DNA of 55,954 nt from positions 1 through 55,954 of the forward strand of contig QAMX01000037.1 in the NCBI GenBank assembly GCA_003149835.1, given 5' to 3'. The notes under the pieces were generated by a model, which made no database searches, had not been told where the DNA came from, and was given only the letters and a program-made list of their open reading frames with translations. This DNA is from Clostridiales bacterium. Lineage in GTDB: Bacteria; Bacillota; Clostridia; Oscillospirales; QAMX01. The position numbers and the translations under genes were made by a program. Shown one piece after another: positions 33,171 to 41,663 of this stretch. Position 1 is the stretch's first letter. The number at the start of each line of letters is the position of its first letter.

Positions 33171-33732
33171 CTGCGACCGCTGGAGCGAGCCGGACGAACA
33201 GCGCCGGGTAAAGCATCTCGGCATGATAAAGGCGAAGGACGCTTTTGAGCAGCTATATACGCATCTGCAAACAAAAAATCTGCTGCCGGACGAGTATTTT
33301 TTATTCACCGAGCGGAGCTTCCCGGATGATGCGGAATTGCCGGATTTTCGCACGGCGGTCTGTCATACCGATTTCGGCGGCAGCGAGGGTATCTATATCG
33401 ACGTCGATCTTTATTGCAGGGACAAACAGATTCACTTCGCAACCGGAAAAACGCTGTCCGAGGACGCCGACGCCTTTTTCAGAATGTCGCGTATTTCCGC
33501 CGAATGTTCGCTTATGCTTAACGGCCGCGGCAGTACCTTTGAGAAAAAGAGTGTTGAAGCGGTGCTTACGCCGGAGGAAAGTCTGGCGCTCGGAGCGGTA
33601 CTCGACGAAAAGCTATGCGCTCACAGCGAGCCGGACGAGACGGAAATGTATATACGCCTGATGGAAAAGGTTTATCCGCAGACCACCGATAATGAACCCG
33701 AAGCTGAACAGGAAAACGAAATGGAAATGTGA
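33145..33732 (+). CDS. Hypothetical protein
   Basis: A 195-residue protein; ATG 33145 follows GGAGGG, preferred over an in-frame ATG-less upstream extension. The central region (DEYFLFTERSFPDDAELPDF, then GSEGIYIDVDLYC) suggests an alpha/beta domain. The acidic end is EPEAEQENEMEM. Not recognised as a known family. It is in the methyltransferase operon, overlapping the small membrane protein. Confidence 0.7.
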   Translation: MSEIIQTIDCDRWSEPDEQRRVKHLGMIKAKDAFEQLYTHLQTKNLLPDEYFLFTERSFPDDAELPDFRTAVCHTDFGGSEGIYIDVDLYCRDKQIHFATGKTLSEDADAFFRMSRISAECSLMLNGRGSTFEKKSVEAVLTPEESLALGAVLDEKLCAHSEPDETEMYIRLMEKVYPQTTDNEPEAEQENEMEM

Positions 33733-33750
33733 GAAAGAGAGGAAAACAAA

Positions 33751-34011
33751 ATGAAGGATACCATGAAATACAAGCTGTGCGCCGGCATGAAAACCCCGCC
33801 TTCCGCAAAGCTGATCTACTGTTATCTGCTCGACGTATCGGAAAACGGCGGCGTGATCCTGCCGGTGAAACGGATCGCAAAGGCGGTAGGGTTGTCCTGC
33901 GCGGCGGCGCGGCGCTCTCTGAACCGTCTGAAAAGGCTGGATATGATCGACATTCTGCCGCGGTATAACGAGGACGGCGGCAGACTGGCAAATAAATATA
34001 CCGTAAAGTGA
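33751..34011 (+). CDS. Small winged-helix DNA-binding protein
   Basis: An 86-residue protein with a helix-turn-helix: SAKLIYCYLLDVSENGG, VKRIAKAVGLSCAAARRSLN, RLKRLDMIDILP. It resembles the HTH_36 winged helix, also seen in the protein at 50645. Likely a small regulator or initiator-like protein. It lies between the methyltransferase group and the Tad operon, so it may control either. Confidence 0.75.
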   Translation: MKDTMKYKLCAGMKTPPSAKLIYCYLLDVSENGGVILPVKRIAKAVGLSCAAARRSLNRLKRLDMIDILPRYNEDGGRLANKYTVK

Positions 34012-34021
34012 GGTGATACAA

Positions 34022-34744
34022 GTGGCTGAAAAAGCAGATGTAATTCGTAATCTCGATCAGGAAATCGAAGGCTTTAATGAGAACAGCAAAACGCAGCCTG
34101 CCGATTTACGCATGAAGAAGCTGGAATACTATACGGCGCTGCGTAACGGTATCGACGTCATGCCGCTCAACGCTCCGCAAATCGACGCGCTTGCACGGTG
34201 CGATAATCTTCTTTTTATGGCTGACCGTGTTTTTACGGCTCATGTGAATAAAAGCGAAACGCAGCCGGATTATACTTCGCTGTGTTTTTGGTTTGCGGAT
34301 GATGTGTACCGTGAAGAAAGAATGAATAAGCTGTGGGAGCGTTTGAACAGCGAAAACGAAGGCTACCGTGAGGAACTGCTGCAAAAAACGCCGAAGGAGA
34401 TTTACGAGAGCGCATATGAAATCAGTATGAAAAATGAACTCGTCATGCTCTTTGAAGAAAGCAATATTTCCGCACGGCGTATCGACGCGCTGCTGACTCT
34501 TGAATATCCGCTTGACGCGCTCTATCGGGAATGGCTTGACAGCGACGCTTCTTTCTTGGATATGCTGCTCGATTCTTCTGAAAATCTGATTGAAAAACAG
34601 GACGCCTATTTGCAGCGGCAGGACTATATAACGCACGGCGAAACGCCGTCCGAGGATATTACCTTATGGAACGCTATGTACGACGGAGACGAAATGCGAT
34701 ATAGCGGCGAGGACAACGAAGCGGACGAGGATTTGGAGCAATGA
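34022..34744 (+). CDS. DUF3848 protein
   Basis: A 240-residue protein starting at GTG 34022 after GAGGTGA. The C-terminal half matches DUF3848: YREELLQKTPKEIYESAYEI, VMLFEESNISARRIDALL, and YPLDALYREWLDSDAS. The N-terminus is unlike known families. Ends in EDNEADEDLEQ. Its stop overlaps the start of the prepilin peptidase (ATGA), tying it to the Tad operon. Confidence 0.8.
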   Translation: MAEKADVIRNLDQEIEGFNENSKTQPADLRMKKLEYYTALRNGIDVMPLNAPQIDALARCDNLLFMADRVFTAHVNKSETQPDYTSLCFWFADDVYREERMNKLWERLNSENEGYREELLQKTPKEIYESAYEISMKNELVMLFEESNISARRIDALLTLEYPLDALYREWLDSDASFLDMLLDSSENLIEKQDAYLQRQDYITHGETPSEDITLWNAMYDGDEMRYSGEDNEADEDLEQ

Positions 34745-35196
34745 CCGCGCTGATCGTCAAAGGCATATTGTTCGCCGCTCTGCTTGCCGTCGCCGCCGTG
34801 TGGGATATGAAAAAGCGTGAGATTCCCGACCTTATCCCGCTTGCCATGCTGCCTGTCGGCTGTATCGGGATCACGCTTTCCGCGCTCCCCGCCGCGCTGC
34901 TCGGTATGGCTGTCACCGCGCTCCCGTACTTCATTGCCGCCGTCGCCGTCAAGCGCGGCGGCTTTTCTATCGGAGGCGGCGATATAAAGCTGACGGCCGG
35001 CTGCGGCTTCGTTCTCGGCGTGTGGGGCGGCGTTCTGCAAAGCATACTTGCTCTGACGGCGGCGGTGATCGCAGGCGCGGTTATCGCAGCCGTGAAAAAG
35101 AAAAAATTCCGTGAGGTCAAGCTGCCGCTTGCGCCGTGCTTCTGCGCAGGCGGTATACTTGCGTATTCGGCGGTCGCTTTGACCGTCCTATTCTAA
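34741..35196 (+). CDS. tadV: Prepilin peptidase (A24 family, TadV/CpaA-like)
   Basis: A 151-residue membrane aspartyl protease that would cleave class III leader peptides of Flp-type pilins. The first catalytic Asp is in AAVWDMKKREIPD (near residue 22), and the second is in the GxGD-like motif GGGDIKLTAG (near residue 82). There are about four hydrophobic helices and no N-methylation domain, the short TadV/CpaA form. It opens the Tad operon. Likely substrates are the DUF6133 copies and the DUF4320/TadE-like proteins. Confidence 0.9.
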   Translation: MTALIVKGILFAALLAVAAVWDMKKREIPDLIPLAMLPVGCIGITLSALPAALLGMAVTALPYFIAAVAVKRGGFSIGGGDIKLTAGCGFVLGVWGGVLQSILALTAAVIAGAVIAAVKKKKFREVKLPLAPCFCAGGILAYSAVALTVLF

Positions 35197-35215
35197 TTTC
35201 AGGAGGTAATTTGAG

Positions 35216-36043
35216 TTGAATAAGAACATTTTCAAAAACCGCATGGTGATCGGCGCGGTCTGCATTGTCCTGTCGCTGATCGTCTGCTTCGGCATTACGC
35301 CGCTGTTTAATTCCGGCTTGAAAGCGCAGACGGATATTGTGCGTGTGAAGTCGGATATTTCACGCGGGGATAAAATCACCGATTCTATGGTCGAGGTCGT
35401 GTCGGTGGGCGCGCACAATCTTCCCGCGGATGTTGTAAAGGATAAAAACGAAGTTGTCGGCAAATACGCCGTCTACGATATGGTGTCCGGCGACAATATC
35501 CTGTCGGGCAAGCTGTCCGCCGAACCGCTGACCGAATTTGAATATCTGACGCGGTTGGACGGCAAAAAGGCCGCCGTGTCGGTCACGATCCCGTCCTTTG
35601 CGGCGGGACTGTCCGGCAAGCTGGAAGCCGGAGATATCATCTCGCTGATCGCCGTTGACGGCGATACCGGAATCACCGAAACGCCGCCCGAACTTCGCTA
35701 TGTGGAGGTGCTTGCCGCCACCGCCAGCAGCGGTGCGGATAAGGTTTACAAAGGCAACGAAACTCCCGATGATGAAGAAACTCCCGAAGAAAATCTGCCG
35801 TCCACCCTGACCTTGCTTGTGAATATGGAGCAGGCCGAGCTTCTCGCTGACCTTGAAAACAACATGACCTTTCATGCGGCGCTCGTCTATCGCGGAAGCC
35901 GTGAGAACGCCGAGAAGTTTCTGACGGCACAGGAGCAGTATTTTACAAAGGAAAGCGAGGGAAACGGCGAATCCGGCGATAACACAGAACAGAATCCGAA
36001 TGAAAATATTGAACAGAACGGAAGTGATACAAATGCCGAATAA
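35216..36043 (+). CDS. cpaB: CpaB/RcpC-type Flp pilus assembly protein (SAF domain)
   Basis: A 275-residue protein starting at TTG 35216 after AGGAGG. One N-terminal transmembrane helix (VIGAVCIVLSLIVCFGITPL) is followed by an SAF/beta-clip domain (IVRVKSDISRGDKITDSMVE, then VVGKYAVYDMVSGDNILSG). A second beta domain (AGLSGKLEAGDIISLIAVDG) and an Asn/Glu-rich disordered tail complete it. In Gram-negative Tad systems this protein supports the secretin. In a Gram-positive host it probably has an assembly or wall-spanning role. Confidence 0.85.
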   Translation: MNKNIFKNRMVIGAVCIVLSLIVCFGITPLFNSGLKAQTDIVRVKSDISRGDKITDSMVEVVSVGAHNLPADVVKDKNEVVGKYAVYDMVSGDNILSGKLSAEPLTEFEYLTRLDGKKAAVSVTIPSFAAGLSGKLEAGDIISLIAVDGDTGITETPPELRYVEVLAATASSGADKVYKGNETPDDEETPEENLPSTLTLLVNMEQAELLADLENNMTFHAALVYRGSRENAEKFLTAQEQYFTKESEGNGESGDNTEQNPNENIEQNGSDTNAE

Positions 36044-36788
36044 GCAAAAGCAAATGCTCGCGGTGTGGGGCAGTCCCGGCAGCGGCAAGACGGTCACGGC
36101 GGTCAAAATCGCCGCCGAACTCTCCAAACAGAAAAAGAATGTGGTTATCGTACTGTGCGATACTACCGCTCCGCCTTTGCCCGCGCTGATCCGCACAAAG
36201 AAAACGCCTGAATGCTCTGTGGGCGCGGCGCTTGCCGCCCCGGTCATTACACAGGACTTGGTGCTGAAGAACCTTGCCGTCTATGACAAAAACCCGTATA
36301 TCTCGCTGCTTGGCTACAAGGCGGGCGAAAACATCTACACCTACGCCGAATATTCCAAAGAACGCGCGGTGGATATGCTTGTGCTGCTCCGGCATATCGC
36401 AGACTATGTAATTGTGGACTGTTCAAGCAGTCTGACCGATAACATTCTTTCCACCACGGCGCTTGAGGTCGCCGACGACGTGCTGCGTCTCTGTCCCTGC
36501 GAGCTCAAAGGAATCTCCTACTATATGTCCTATCTGCCGCTTATCGGGGATAGGAAATTCAAGCCGGAAAAGCATATCAAGGCGCTGTCAAACACGCGCT
36601 CCTATGAGGGCGGCAGAGAGTATGAAAGCTCCTACGGCGGCGTGAAATACCGCCTGCCGTATATCCCGACGATTGAGGAACAGGCGGCGACGCTGAATCT
36701 GACAGAACCGCTTTCCGGCAAGGAAGCAAAGGCGTATGAAAGCGTGATCGCCGCCATTGCGCGCGAGGTGTTTGCCGATGGGAAATAA
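36033..36788 (+). CDS. TadZ/CpaE-like P-loop ATPase
   Basis: A 251-residue MinD/ParA-like ATPase. ATG 36033 overlaps the cpaB end. The P-loop is GSPGSGKTV near residues 13-21, IVLCDTTAPPLPALI is an A-prime-like region, and DYVIVDCSSSLTDN is the Walker B region. It usually localises the Tad machine to a cell site. It sits directly before tadA with an 11-base overlap. Confidence 0.82.
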   Translation: MPNKQKQMLAVWGSPGSGKTVTAVKIAAELSKQKKNVVIVLCDTTAPPLPALIRTKKTPECSVGAALAAPVITQDLVLKNLAVYDKNPYISLLGYKAGENIYTYAEYSKERAVDMLVLLRHIADYVIVDCSSSLTDNILSTTALEVADDVLRLCPCELKGISYYMSYLPLIGDRKFKPEKHIKALSNTRSYEGGREYESSYGGVKYRLPYIPTIEEQAATLNLTEPLSGKEAKAYESVIAAIAREVFADGK

Positions 36789-38208
36789 CATCGAACTGTT
36801 TTACGATACCGGCAGCAACAAAAAGAAGTTTGCCGAGATCCTTGCCGAGGTGCAGGAATACCTCGCAAGCAAATACGCGACGCTCATCACGAATAACCCG
36901 GAGGAACAGCGGCAGCAGCTTACGGCGTATATCGCAAAATATCTGAACGACCACCGTCTCGGCGCGGAGGGACTTTCCTCTGACGAGCTTGTGGAGCGTA
37001 TTTATACCGAGATGGCGGAGTTTTCCTTCCTGACGAAATATCTCTTTGCGACGGACGTTGAGGAATTGAATATAAACTCGTGGAAGGATGTGAAGATCAC
37101 CTATTCGGACGGCCGCGTTGTGCCGTCGCCGGAAAAGTTTTCGTCACCGCAGCACGCCGTCGATGTGGTGCGCCGCCTGCTTCATAAGTCGGGGATGATT
37201 CTCGACCAGTCCCAACCCGGCGTGGTCGGGCATTTATCTAACAAAATTCGTATCACCGTTCTCGGCAATCCGCTGACCGACAACGACAAGGGCGTTGCGG
37301 CTTCTATCCGTATCGTCAACCCGCAAAAACTGTCGCGTGAGGATTTTATCCGCTTCGGCACGGCGACGGGCGAAATGCTCGATTTCCTGTCGGTCGTTCT
37401 GCGCTACGGTCTTTCCATGTGCGTAACGGGCAGCACGGGCAGCGGCAAAACTACCCTGATGTCGTGGATTCTTTCGACCATTCCCGCAGACAAGCGTGTG
37501 TTTACCATTGAAAACGGCTGCCGCGAGTTTGACTTGGTGAAGGAGGATGAAAACGGCAGCGTCATAAACAACGTCGTTCACACCGTCACGCGCTATTCGG
37601 AGGATTCCCGGCAAAATATCGACCAAGAGAAACTGCTGGAATTTGCCCTGACCTGCAACCCGGATATTATCTGCGTCGGCGAGATGAAATCGGCAGAAGC
37701 CTTTGCCGCGCAGGAGGCGGCGCGCACCGGACACAGCGTTATCACCACCACCCACGCCAACTCCTGCTCGGCCACCTACTACCGCATGGTTACGCTCTGT
37801 ACGCAGAAATACGATATGGGCGATAAAACGCTCCATAACCTTGTGACCGAAGCGTTCCCGATCGTGCTGTTCGTGAAAAAGCTGGAGGACAACTCCCGTA
37901 AGGTCATGGAGATCACCGAGTGCGAGATCCTGCCGGACGGCAGCCGTCAGCTTCACACGCTCTACCGCTACCATGTGTCGGAAAACATCATAGAGGACGG
38001 CAAGGTGGTTATCAAGGGCGAGTTTCAGCGGGTAAACACGATCTCGGAAAGCCTGCAAAAGCGGCTGCTTGAAAACGGTATGCCCGTCAAGCTGCTGCAC
38101 CGTATCACACGGGAAGATGAAACGGCAAAACAGCCGCGCAGACGCGCGGTGCGTTCGTCCGGCGATCTGCCCGCAAAGCGATCTGAAACGAAGGAGGTAA
38201 CTGCATAA
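36778..38208 (+). CDS. tadA: TadA/CpaF secretion ATPase
   Basis: A 476-residue VirB11/GspE-family hexameric ATPase powering pilus extension. Walker A is CVTGSTGSGKTTLMSW near residue 216-231. VFTIENGCREFDL is the Asp-box region. CNPDIICVGEMKSAEAFAAQ is the Walker B region, and GHSVITTTHANSCSATYYRM the His-box. The N-terminal domain lies at residues 1-150. ATG 36778 starts inside the previous gene. It could also serve the conjugation machine as a VirB11 substitute, because no other VirB11 is present. Confidence 0.94.
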   Translation: MGNNIELFYDTGSNKKKFAEILAEVQEYLASKYATLITNNPEEQRQQLTAYIAKYLNDHRLGAEGLSSDELVERIYTEMAEFSFLTKYLFATDVEELNINSWKDVKITYSDGRVVPSPEKFSSPQHAVDVVRRLLHKSGMILDQSQPGVVGHLSNKIRITVLGNPLTDNDKGVAASIRIVNPQKLSREDFIRFGTATGEMLDFLSVVLRYGLSMCVTGSTGSGKTTLMSWILSTIPADKRVFTIENGCREFDLVKEDENGSVINNVVHTVTRYSEDSRQNIDQEKLLEFALTCNPDIICVGEMKSAEAFAAQEAARTGHSVITTTHANSCSATYYRMVTLCTQKYDMGDKTLHNLVTEAFPIVLFVKKLEDNSRKVMEITECEILPDGSRQLHTLYRYHVSENIIEDGKVVIKGEFQRVNTISESLQKRLLENGMPVKLLHRITREDETAKQPRRRAVRSSGDLPAKRSETKEVTA

Positions 38209-39138
38209 ATGGCTTTTCTTATTATCCTTGCCTTTATCGGCTTTCTCGCGGGAATCTTTCTGCTTCTGAATATGTCGCCGTTTGAGTTTCTGGAAAACCT
38301 GACGAAATCCTTTTCCGGCAGACGGAAATCCCTTGCCAAGCAGATAGAGGAAGCGAGCGATCCGAAAGAACCGAAGGGTATCCGAAGGACGATCCGCGAG
38401 ACGAAGGAAGTGCTTGAAATGACCGGCAAAAGCGGCAAATTCGCCGCGCTCTGCGCACTGTCCTTTTTCCTGATGATGGTCGGTATCCTGTTCTGTATTC
38501 TCATCGGCAACTATTTTCTCCTGCCCGTGCTGTCGGCCGGCATGGCGCTGATACCGTTTTGGTATATCCTGTTCACGGCGCACAGCTATAAAAAGATGAT
38601 GAACAGCGAGATCGAAACGGCGCTGTCGGTCATTACGACCTCTTATCTGCGTTCCGAGAGCATTATTACGGCGGTGGAGGAAAACATCGAGTATCTGCAC
38701 CCGCCCGTGTCCGACGTGTTCCGTTCCTTTCTGGCGCAGACGAGCGTTATCAGCGCCGACGTAAGACAGGCGCTTCTGAACATGAAGCCGAAGCTGAAAA
38801 ACTATATCTTTCACGAATGGATCGACGCGGCGGTCGCCTGTCAGGACGATAAAACTCTGAAAAGCACGCTCACGCCGATCATTGAAAAGCTGTCGGATAT
38901 GCGTGTGGTTGCCGCCGAGCTTGACTATATGATGTACGAGCCGCTCAAGGAGTTTATCACAATGGCGCTGCTGCTCGTCGGCAACATTCCCTTGCTCTAC
39001 TTCTTGAATAAGGACTGGTACCACACGCTGATGAATACCGGCGTGGGGCAGGCGATCTTGGCTGTCTGCGCGCTTACGCTCTTTATCTCCTTTGCCGCCG
39101 TGGTACGGCTGACGAAGCCGGTGGAGTATAAGCGATGA
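38209..39138 (+). CDS. tadB: TadB-like inner-membrane protein
   Basis: A 309-residue protein with an N-terminal membrane segment, a pair near residues 85-120 (FFLMMVGILFCILIGNYFLL), and a C-terminal pair (ITMALLLVGNIPLLYFL and AILAVCALTLFISFAAVV). The cytoplasmic T2SS-F-like domain lies between them. This matches TadB. It starts directly after the tadA stop and ends overlapping the acetyltransferase-like gene (ATGATG). Confidence 0.82.
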   Translation: MAFLIILAFIGFLAGIFLLLNMSPFEFLENLTKSFSGRRKSLAKQIEEASDPKEPKGIRRTIRETKEVLEMTGKSGKFAALCALSFFLMMVGILFCILIGNYFLLPVLSAGMALIPFWYILFTAHSYKKMMNSEIETALSVITTSYLRSESIITAVEENIEYLHPPVSDVFRSFLAQTSVISADVRQALLNMKPKLKNYIFHEWIDAAVACQDDKTLKSTLTPIIEKLSDMRVVAAELDYMMYEPLKEFITMALLLVGNIPLLYFLNKDWYHTLMNTGVGQAILAVCALTLFISFAAVVRLTKPVEYKR

Positions 39139-39581
39139 TGAAGATAATCCCTGTCACAATGAAGCAGGCAAACGAATTTGTACTGTCGCACCACCGTCAT
39201 CACGGCAAGGTGCGCGGCTGCAAGTTCTGTATCGGCGTGACCGGCAATGACGGAACGCTTCACGGCATAGCCATCGTCGGCCGTCCTGTTTCCCGATACC
39301 TTGACAACGGAACGACCGCCGAGGTGACGCGGCTCTGCACAGACGGTTATCATAACGCCTGCTCCTTCCTCTACGGCGCGTGTGCGCGGATCGCCCGTCA
39401 AATGGGATATACCGCGCTGCTGACATATATTTTAGAAAATGAGAACGGAGCAAGTCTGCGCGCGTCCGGCTGGACGGACAAGGGTATCTGCGGCGGAGGA
39501 AACTGGAATGTCAAAAGCCGTCCCCGCGCCGACAGCCAGAACAGCGGCATGAAACGCCGCTACTACAAAGAATTGAGGTGA
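39135..39581 (+). CDS. XF1762-type GNAT-like protein
   Basis: A 148-residue protein of the XF1762 type known from phages and mobile DNA. Signature: SHHRHHGKVRGCKFCIGVTG near residues 18-37, then AIVGRPVSRYLDNG and EVTRLCTDGYHNACSFLYGA. A C-terminal RASGW follows. The fold looks GNAT-like; some phage proteins of this size modify DNA bases, which is speculative here. It sits between tadB and tadC with start-stop overlap to tadB, an odd place for it. Confidence 0.8.
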   Translation: MMKIIPVTMKQANEFVLSHHRHHGKVRGCKFCIGVTGNDGTLHGIAIVGRPVSRYLDNGTTAEVTRLCTDGYHNACSFLYGACARIARQMGYTALLTYILENENGASLRASGWTDKGICGGGNWNVKSRPRADSQNSGMKRRYYKELR

Positions 39582-39588
39582 ATATCGC

Positions 39589-40458
39589 TTGCTATTGATT
39601 ATATTATGCTTCGGAACGCTCTTTGGCTTGGGAGCGTTCTTTTTGTCGGCGGCACTGCTGCGTTTGCCGACAAGCGCAAGCACAAGGGCGGTTATGACCG
39701 TCACAAGCCGGAAAAAGGAATCCAAAAGCCTTGACGCCGTGGTTATGGATATGGCGCTTAAAGCGGCAAAGCTGGTAAAACTGTCCGATTTCAAACGCCG
39801 CAAGCTGGAATCAACATTGAAATCCGCGGATATTCAGACGACGCCGGAAACCTATATCGCCAAAGCATGGGTGAAAGCGGCGCTTGTAGGGCTGCTGATC
39901 ATCCCCATACTGCTGATATTTCCGCTGCTTGCTCCCGTAATACTTTTTCTTGCGATCGCAATCTATTTTCGTGAAATGAAGCAGGCCGATGAGATCGTTA
40001 AGGCAAGGCGTGAGGAAATCGAATACGAGCTGCCGCGCTTTGTCGGTACGATCACGCAGGAGCTTCGCGCGTCCCGCGACGTTCTCGGTATCCTGAAAGC
40101 CTATCAGCGTAACGCGGGAGAGGCTATGAAGCGCGAGCTTGAGATCACGATTGCGGATATGGCTTCGGGCAACGAGGAAACCGCGCTGACAAGATTTGAA
40201 ACGAGGATCGGCAGCACCATGCTGTCCGATGTGATCCGCGGCCTGATCGCTGTTAAACGCGGCGACAACGGCATTATGTATTTTCAGATGCTTTCCATGA
40301 CCTTCAAGCAGCTTGAAGTGCAGCGCCTAAAGCTGGAAGCCATGAAGAAACCCGGCAAGATGAAGAAATATTCATTTTTCCTGCTCGGCTGCTTTTTGCT
40401 GATGTATCTCGGCGTACTCGGCTACGAGGTGGTCAATGCGTTCGGCAAGATGTTTTAA
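39589..40458 (+). CDS. tadC: TadC-like inner-membrane protein
   Basis: A 289-residue protein starting at TTG 39589 after GAGGTGA. The N-terminal helix is LLIILCFGTLFGLGAFFLSA. A central hydrophobic pair (VKAALVGLLIIPILLIFPLL and onwards) precedes the T2SS-F-like domain with EEIEYELPRFVGTITQELRA and IADMASGNEETALTRFETRI. A C-terminal helix is FLLGCFLLMYLGVLGYEVV. It matches TadC, the partner of TadB. Confidence 0.85.
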   Translation: MLLIILCFGTLFGLGAFFLSAALLRLPTSASTRAVMTVTSRKKESKSLDAVVMDMALKAAKLVKLSDFKRRKLESTLKSADIQTTPETYIAKAWVKAALVGLLIIPILLIFPLLAPVILFLAIAIYFREMKQADEIVKARREEIEYELPRFVGTITQELRASRDVLGILKAYQRNAGEAMKRELEITIADMASGNEETALTRFETRIGSTMLSDVIRGLIAVKRGDNGIMYFQMLSMTFKQLEVQRLKLEAMKKPGKMKKYSFFLLGCFLLMYLGVLGYEVVNAFGKMF

Positions 40459-40470
40459 GGGGGAGACGCT

Positions 40471-40866
40471 ATGGAGAAACTTTTGAAAAACAAGCGCGGC
40501 GAGGGATTTGTCGATGTCTGCGTGTTGGTGCTTGCCATTGTTATGGTGCTGGCGCTGTTCGTCAAGGTCATGCCCGTGTTTATCGCAAAGCAGAACCTTG
40601 ATACCTACGCCGCCGAGCTTGTGCGTACCGCCGAGGTCGCGGGCTGCGTAGGCAGCGCAACGACGGCAAAAAACAATTCGCTGCGAAACGAAACGGGACT
40701 TTCGCCGTCCGTTTCTTGGAGCAGATACGGTAATATACAGCTTGGGCAGGAGGTAACGGTCACGCTCCGATATACGGTCAATATAGGACTGTTCGGCGGG
40801 TTCGCGTCCTTCCCGATCACGCTGACGGCAAAAGCGACCGGAACAAGCGAGGTGTATCACAAATGA
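40471..40866 (+). CDS. DUF4320 pseudopilin-like protein
   Basis: A 131-residue protein. The short basic leader MEKLLKNKRG is followed by EGFVDVCVLVLAIVMVLALF, a class III prepilin-like signal with cleavage after Gly10 and Asp at +5. The rest is a beta-rich exported part ending VYHK. DUF4320 proteins are TadE-like. Its G-E-G-F-V-D-V motif closely resembles G-Q-G-T-L-D-V of the two DUF6133 proteins. Confidence 0.82.
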   Translation: MEKLLKNKRGEGFVDVCVLVLAIVMVLALFVKVMPVFIAKQNLDTYAAELVRTAEVAGCVGSATTAKNNSLRNETGLSPSVSWSRYGNIQLGQEVTVTLRYTVNIGLFGGFASFPITLTAKATGTSEVYHK

Positions 40867-40950
40867 GCAGGCTGAGCCTGCACGCAAAATCGCGCATGGA
40901 GCAAGCGATAATTGTATATTTTGTTCCCGCGCTGAAAGCGAGGTGGTAAT

Positions 40951-41493
40951 TTGAAGTTAAAAGAAATTATCAAAGACAAATCGGGCAAGGGCGCGCCGCT
41001 GATACTTGCCGTTGTGCTTGTCTGTATCCTTCTATCGACTGCCGTATTTGAATACGCGCGGCTGATGATCGTCGCGCAGGGCGTTCGCGACGCGGTGCAG
41101 TCTGCGGTTATCGACGTGGCGACCGATAATTGGGACGAAGCCTATGCCGGACTGCGCGAGGGGTATTCGGGCGGCTACCGTCTGTCCGGCTCCTATTGGT
41201 ATCGCAATGTGACAAGCGGAAATATATACGGCCGGCTGACCGAGGTTCTCGGCCTGAAATACGAAAACGGACGGTATGTGAAATACGCCGGAGATAAAGC
41301 CGAATACCGCCTGTCCGGGCTGACGGTCAGCGTGGCGAACGCGCCGCTTGCGCCGTCCGATCCGAACGGCATTTCACAGCTAACCGTAACGGGAACGATC
41401 ACCGTAGAAGTACCGTTGTCGTTCGGGTGGGAGCATTTGCCTTCTATGAAAATCACAATGAAATTCAAATCGGTATATGTTCCGAAATTCTGA
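40951..41493 (+). CDS. TadE/TadG-like pseudopilin
   Basis: A 180-residue protein starting at TTG 40951. The leader KEIIKDKSGKG is followed by APLILAVVLVCILLSTAVFE and YARLMIV. The hydrophobic stretch followed by FEYARL is typical of TadE-type minor pilins. The rest is a beta-rich extracytoplasmic domain. It is the last gene of the Tad operon. Confidence 0.75.
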   Translation: MKLKEIIKDKSGKGAPLILAVVLVCILLSTAVFEYARLMIVAQGVRDAVQSAVIDVATDNWDEAYAGLREGYSGGYRLSGSYWYRNVTSGNIYGRLTEVLGLKYENGRYVKYAGDKAEYRLSGLTVSVANAPLAPSDPNGISQLTVTGTITVEVPLSFGWEHLPSMKITMKFKSVYVPKF

Positions 41494-41590
41494 CGATCTA
41501 TGCGTGACTTATGCGCCTTGAACCGGAAACGCCCCATAAAATGCAACAATGTTTGTGCGCTGTGGCCGCTGGACGCGGCGCATATCTCTA

Positions 41591-41599
41591 TGTTATAAT
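41591..41599 (+). promoter_or_regulatory. Extended -10 promoter before the DUF6550 gene
   Basis: TGT-TATAAT (41591-41599) is an extended -10 element. No good -35 is visible, which an extended -10 can tolerate. It lies 65 bases before the DUF6550 start in the 170-base gene-free gap after the Tad operon, so the following surface genes can be expressed separately. Confidence 0.55.
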
Positions 41600-41663
41600 A
41601 TTGATGTGGAAAAGATAATCATTTTGGATTTCATATACAGTTTTTTGAAGGAGGATCGATCAT

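Noticed and set aside
37234..39024. A 596-residue open frame on the minus strand across tadA and tadB
   Set aside because: It lies opposite two well-identified plus-strand genes, is rich in His/Arg/Gln as expected for an antisense frame of GC-rich DNA, and has no ribosome site or recognisable domain.
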